A DNA stretch of 64,000 nt. Origin: an uncultured Flavobacteriaceae bacterium (lineage in GTDB: Bacteria; Bacteroidota; Bacteroidia; Flavobacteriales; Flavobacteriaceae). The stretch spans positions 1-64,000 of the forward strand of contig CANKZQ010000007.1 in assembly GCA_947488345.1 (NCBI GenBank), read 5' to 3'. Below are positions 62,472-64,000 of the stretch, one piece after another. The translations under genes were made by a program, and so were the position numbers. The notes beneath the pieces were generated by a model. The model searched no databases and was not told the origin of the DNA. It saw only the letters and a program-made list of their open reading frames with translations. Position 1 is the first letter of the stretch, and every line of letters starts with the position of its first letter.

Positions 62472-63965
62472 TTATCCGAGCAAATTCATGATTTCAAGGG
62501 CAGCCCGTTCTCCTGATTCCATCGCACCTTCCATCCCACGATTCATCACAGCTGTATGTTCGCCCGCAAAATGTATTCTTTCGATAGGATCTGCGAGGTT
62601 ATTGGCAAATTCGGTGATCTGTCCTGGCTTCCAATAAGCATAGGCACCACCAGCATATGGATTGTTAATCCAATTCCAATAGTACACAAATTTTAAATTT
62701 CCTTTTAAACTAGGTCGCATCTCTTCGAGTGTTTTGGTTACGACTGCAATCGCATCTTGACGTTTCATTTTATTCACTTCGAGTGCTACATTACTATTCA
62801 AAAAGGCGACGCAACTTGTTACCTTATCTGGATTTTGAAGATCATTTTTCAAGGCCATAAAACGGCCTGCTAGATTATCACACCACATACTAGGAGGTAA
62901 TCCATCTTCTTCCCAATACTTTTTTGTAGGCACATAATGAATTTGCACAACAGGGGTATAATCTAAATTTTGAAAACCAGTTTTTTGATTATTGTTGGCA
63001 TCTGGTGAAATTTTGATGTTGCGCAAAGCAGAAGTAGGTAATGTAACCAATGCATATTTAGCCCTCAACTTTTTGTCACTTTCAAGTGTCAGAGTCACAC
63101 CATCTTTTTCAGATGCGATACTTTTGACAGGTGTAGATAATAAGATGTCCTGCTTAAATGCAGCGCCCATCGCCTCAGGAAGCCGCTGATTACCGCCAAC
63201 GATGGCTCCACCTTTACCAGTAGAGGCATTTTGTTGTTCTATCCATGTCATTATTTGAAAGAACATCATGACCGAAATATTCTTCGCGTCAACGCCATAA
63301 CTTGAGTTTGTGTTCATCGCTAACTTTATCGCATCTTCAGAAAATCCTTCCTGTTTGAGGACTGCGTGTACTGATTTGTCCCAATCTTTATATGTCGGAT
63401 TTCGCCAGGCCATTAAGTCTTTTTTTGGAAGTGGATTGAGTTTAGCAAATAGAGGCCAGGCGGTATAGGCGGGTAATGATTTTCTAAATCCCTCCGGTAA
63501 GGTATTGAATTCATGTGTTGGCCAATCGCTAGGTAAAATAAAGTCATTCTTAATTCTATAGATCAATTCACCCTTTCTAGCTTCTGTACGCGGACGCATA
63601 GGGCCCATTTCTACATTGTATTTTTGTGCAGCGTCCAATATTCGTGCATAACCACCTCCGATGCCGTTGGCTCCTAATTCGGGGTGACCTGGTACATTTT
63701 TGTCTTTGACGGTGTGAACACGTCCGCCTAGGCGATCAGTGGCTTCCACAATTTTTACTGTGAATCCAAATTGTTCTAATTGTAAAGCAGCATTCAAACC
63801 AGACAAACCAGCTCCAACGATGAGCACATCTGCATCAAAAGATTCTTTACCCGTATTTAAGCAGGAAGTCAATCCTAAAAAAGGAGTTGCCGCTACAAAA
63901 AGTCCTGTTTTTTTGAGCATCTCCCTGCGCCCAGTATCGTGTCGTTTGTGATTTTCTTTTTTCAT
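62472..63965 (-). CDS. Exported flavin-containing amine oxidase family protein
   Basis: The 497-residue protein carries a Tat-type signal (TGRREMLKKTGLFVAA) with a lipobox-like LTSC (Cys35), so it is probably folded and loaded with FAD before export. The Rossmann motif VLIVGAGLSGLNAAL (48-62), Glu74, RLGGR (78-82) and the C-terminal FAD site HFAGEHTAVMNRGMEGAMESGERAA (in parts) identify the monoamine-oxidase/FAD-dependent family. It oxidises an amine or a CH-CH/CH-OH bond with O2 and releases H2O2, which may explain the peroxiredoxin in the cluster. It is the first visible gene of the minus-strand run; the upstream promoter lies outside the window. Confidence 0.9.
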   Translation of the reverse strand: MKKENHKRHDTGRREMLKKTGLFVAATPFLGLTSCLNTGKESFDADVLIVGAGLSGLNAALQLEQFGFTVKIVEATDRLGGRVHTVKDKNVPGHPELGANGIGGGYARILDAAQKYNVEMGPMRPRTEARKGELIYRIKNDFILPSDWPTHEFNTLPEGFRKSLPAYTAWPLFAKLNPLPKKDLMAWRNPTYKDWDKSVHAVLKQEGFSEDAIKLAMNTNSSYGVDAKNISVMMFFQIMTWIEQQNASTGKGGAIVGGNQRLPEAMGAAFKQDILLSTPVKSIASEKDGVTLTLESDKKLRAKYALVTLPTSALRNIKISPDANNNQKTGFQNLDYTPVVQIHYVPTKKYWEEDGLPPSMWCDNLAGRFMALKNDLQNPDKVTSCVAFLNSNVALEVNKMKRQDAIAVVTKTLEEMRPSLKGNLKFVYYWNWINNPYAGGAYAYWKPGQITEFANNLADPIERIHFAGEHTAVMNRGMEGAMESGERAALEIMNLLG

Positions 63966-64000
63966 TTCTCATCCCATATTAATGGTTCAGCAAAAACATC

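Noticed and set aside
43601-64000. Genomic island or integrative element
   Set aside because: No integrase, transposase, direct-repeat boundary or plasmid gene is visible. The tRNA-Gln at 41549 is near, but it is followed by a terminator and by an ordinary gene, and no duplicated tRNA end was seen.

Overview
The window is AT-rich bacterial DNA from a member of the Bacteroidota, very probably a marine Flavobacteriaceae. The evidence is the type IX secretion genes (a type B C-terminal sorting domain, a PorP/SprF protein and an OmpA partner), tandem DUF5916 proteins, a DUF2723/GT117 membrane protein, DUF4199, and flavobacterial promoters of the form TTG-N19-TAnnTTTG in front of rplM, tRNA-Gln and the xylulokinase gene. 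I see no phage, insertion sequence, integrase or CRISPR array.

Layout. 1-9.7 kb: the 3' part of a giant Asp-rich, probably Ca-binding surface protein, opening in ten near-identical 117-bp repeats, followed by its likely secretion partner (PorP/SprF) and an OmpA-type peptidoglycan anchor. 9.8-12.5 kb: an SRPBCC protein and two membrane proteins. 12.7-15.7 kb: the ribosomal block rplM-rpsI-rpsB-tsf (minus strand). 15.9-23.9 kb: three DUF5916 outer-membrane-type proteins, the last two close paralogues with similar 11-bp-spaced TTAA repeats upstream. 24-41.4 kb: mixed housekeeping genes (DUF2461, papain-like lipoprotein protease, polA, AraC-type membrane regulator, S41 peptidase, glycosylasparaginase, cutC, metallophosphoesterase, a cysteine-less thioredoxin-fold protein, polysaccharide deacetylase, GT117). 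41.5-43.4 kb: tRNA-Gln and xylulokinase.

43.6 kb to the right edge: a dense ~20-kb cluster that looks like an uncharacterised catabolic or biosynthetic pathway. It holds a MarR regulator, two nitrilase-superfamily proteins, six VOC (glyoxalase/dioxygenase-fold) proteins, two zinc-independent MDR reductases, an alpha/beta-hydrolase-fold protein, an SDR, two DUF1838 proteins, two CpcT/CpeT-like proteins, a peroxiredoxin, a SUMF1-fold protein, an MFS transporter, DoxX and an exported flavin amine oxidase. The genes form a plus-strand run (47.5-57.1 kb) and a minus-strand run (64-57.1 kb) that meet with a 3-bp gap, plus a minus-strand arm next to marR. Three promoters in the arm and plus-strand run carry closely related GTTAA/TTAAC palindromes next to a TTAACTATTTTT element, the natural candidates for the MarR operators.

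The cluster is also biochemically odd. Both nitrilase-like proteins appear to have Ser where the catalytic Cys should be, and the alpha/beta-hydrolase has Ala at the nucleophile elbow and no His in its last third. Several members are secreted or lipoproteins, so part of the chemistry is probably periplasmic or at the cell surface. The substrate cannot be read from the sequence.
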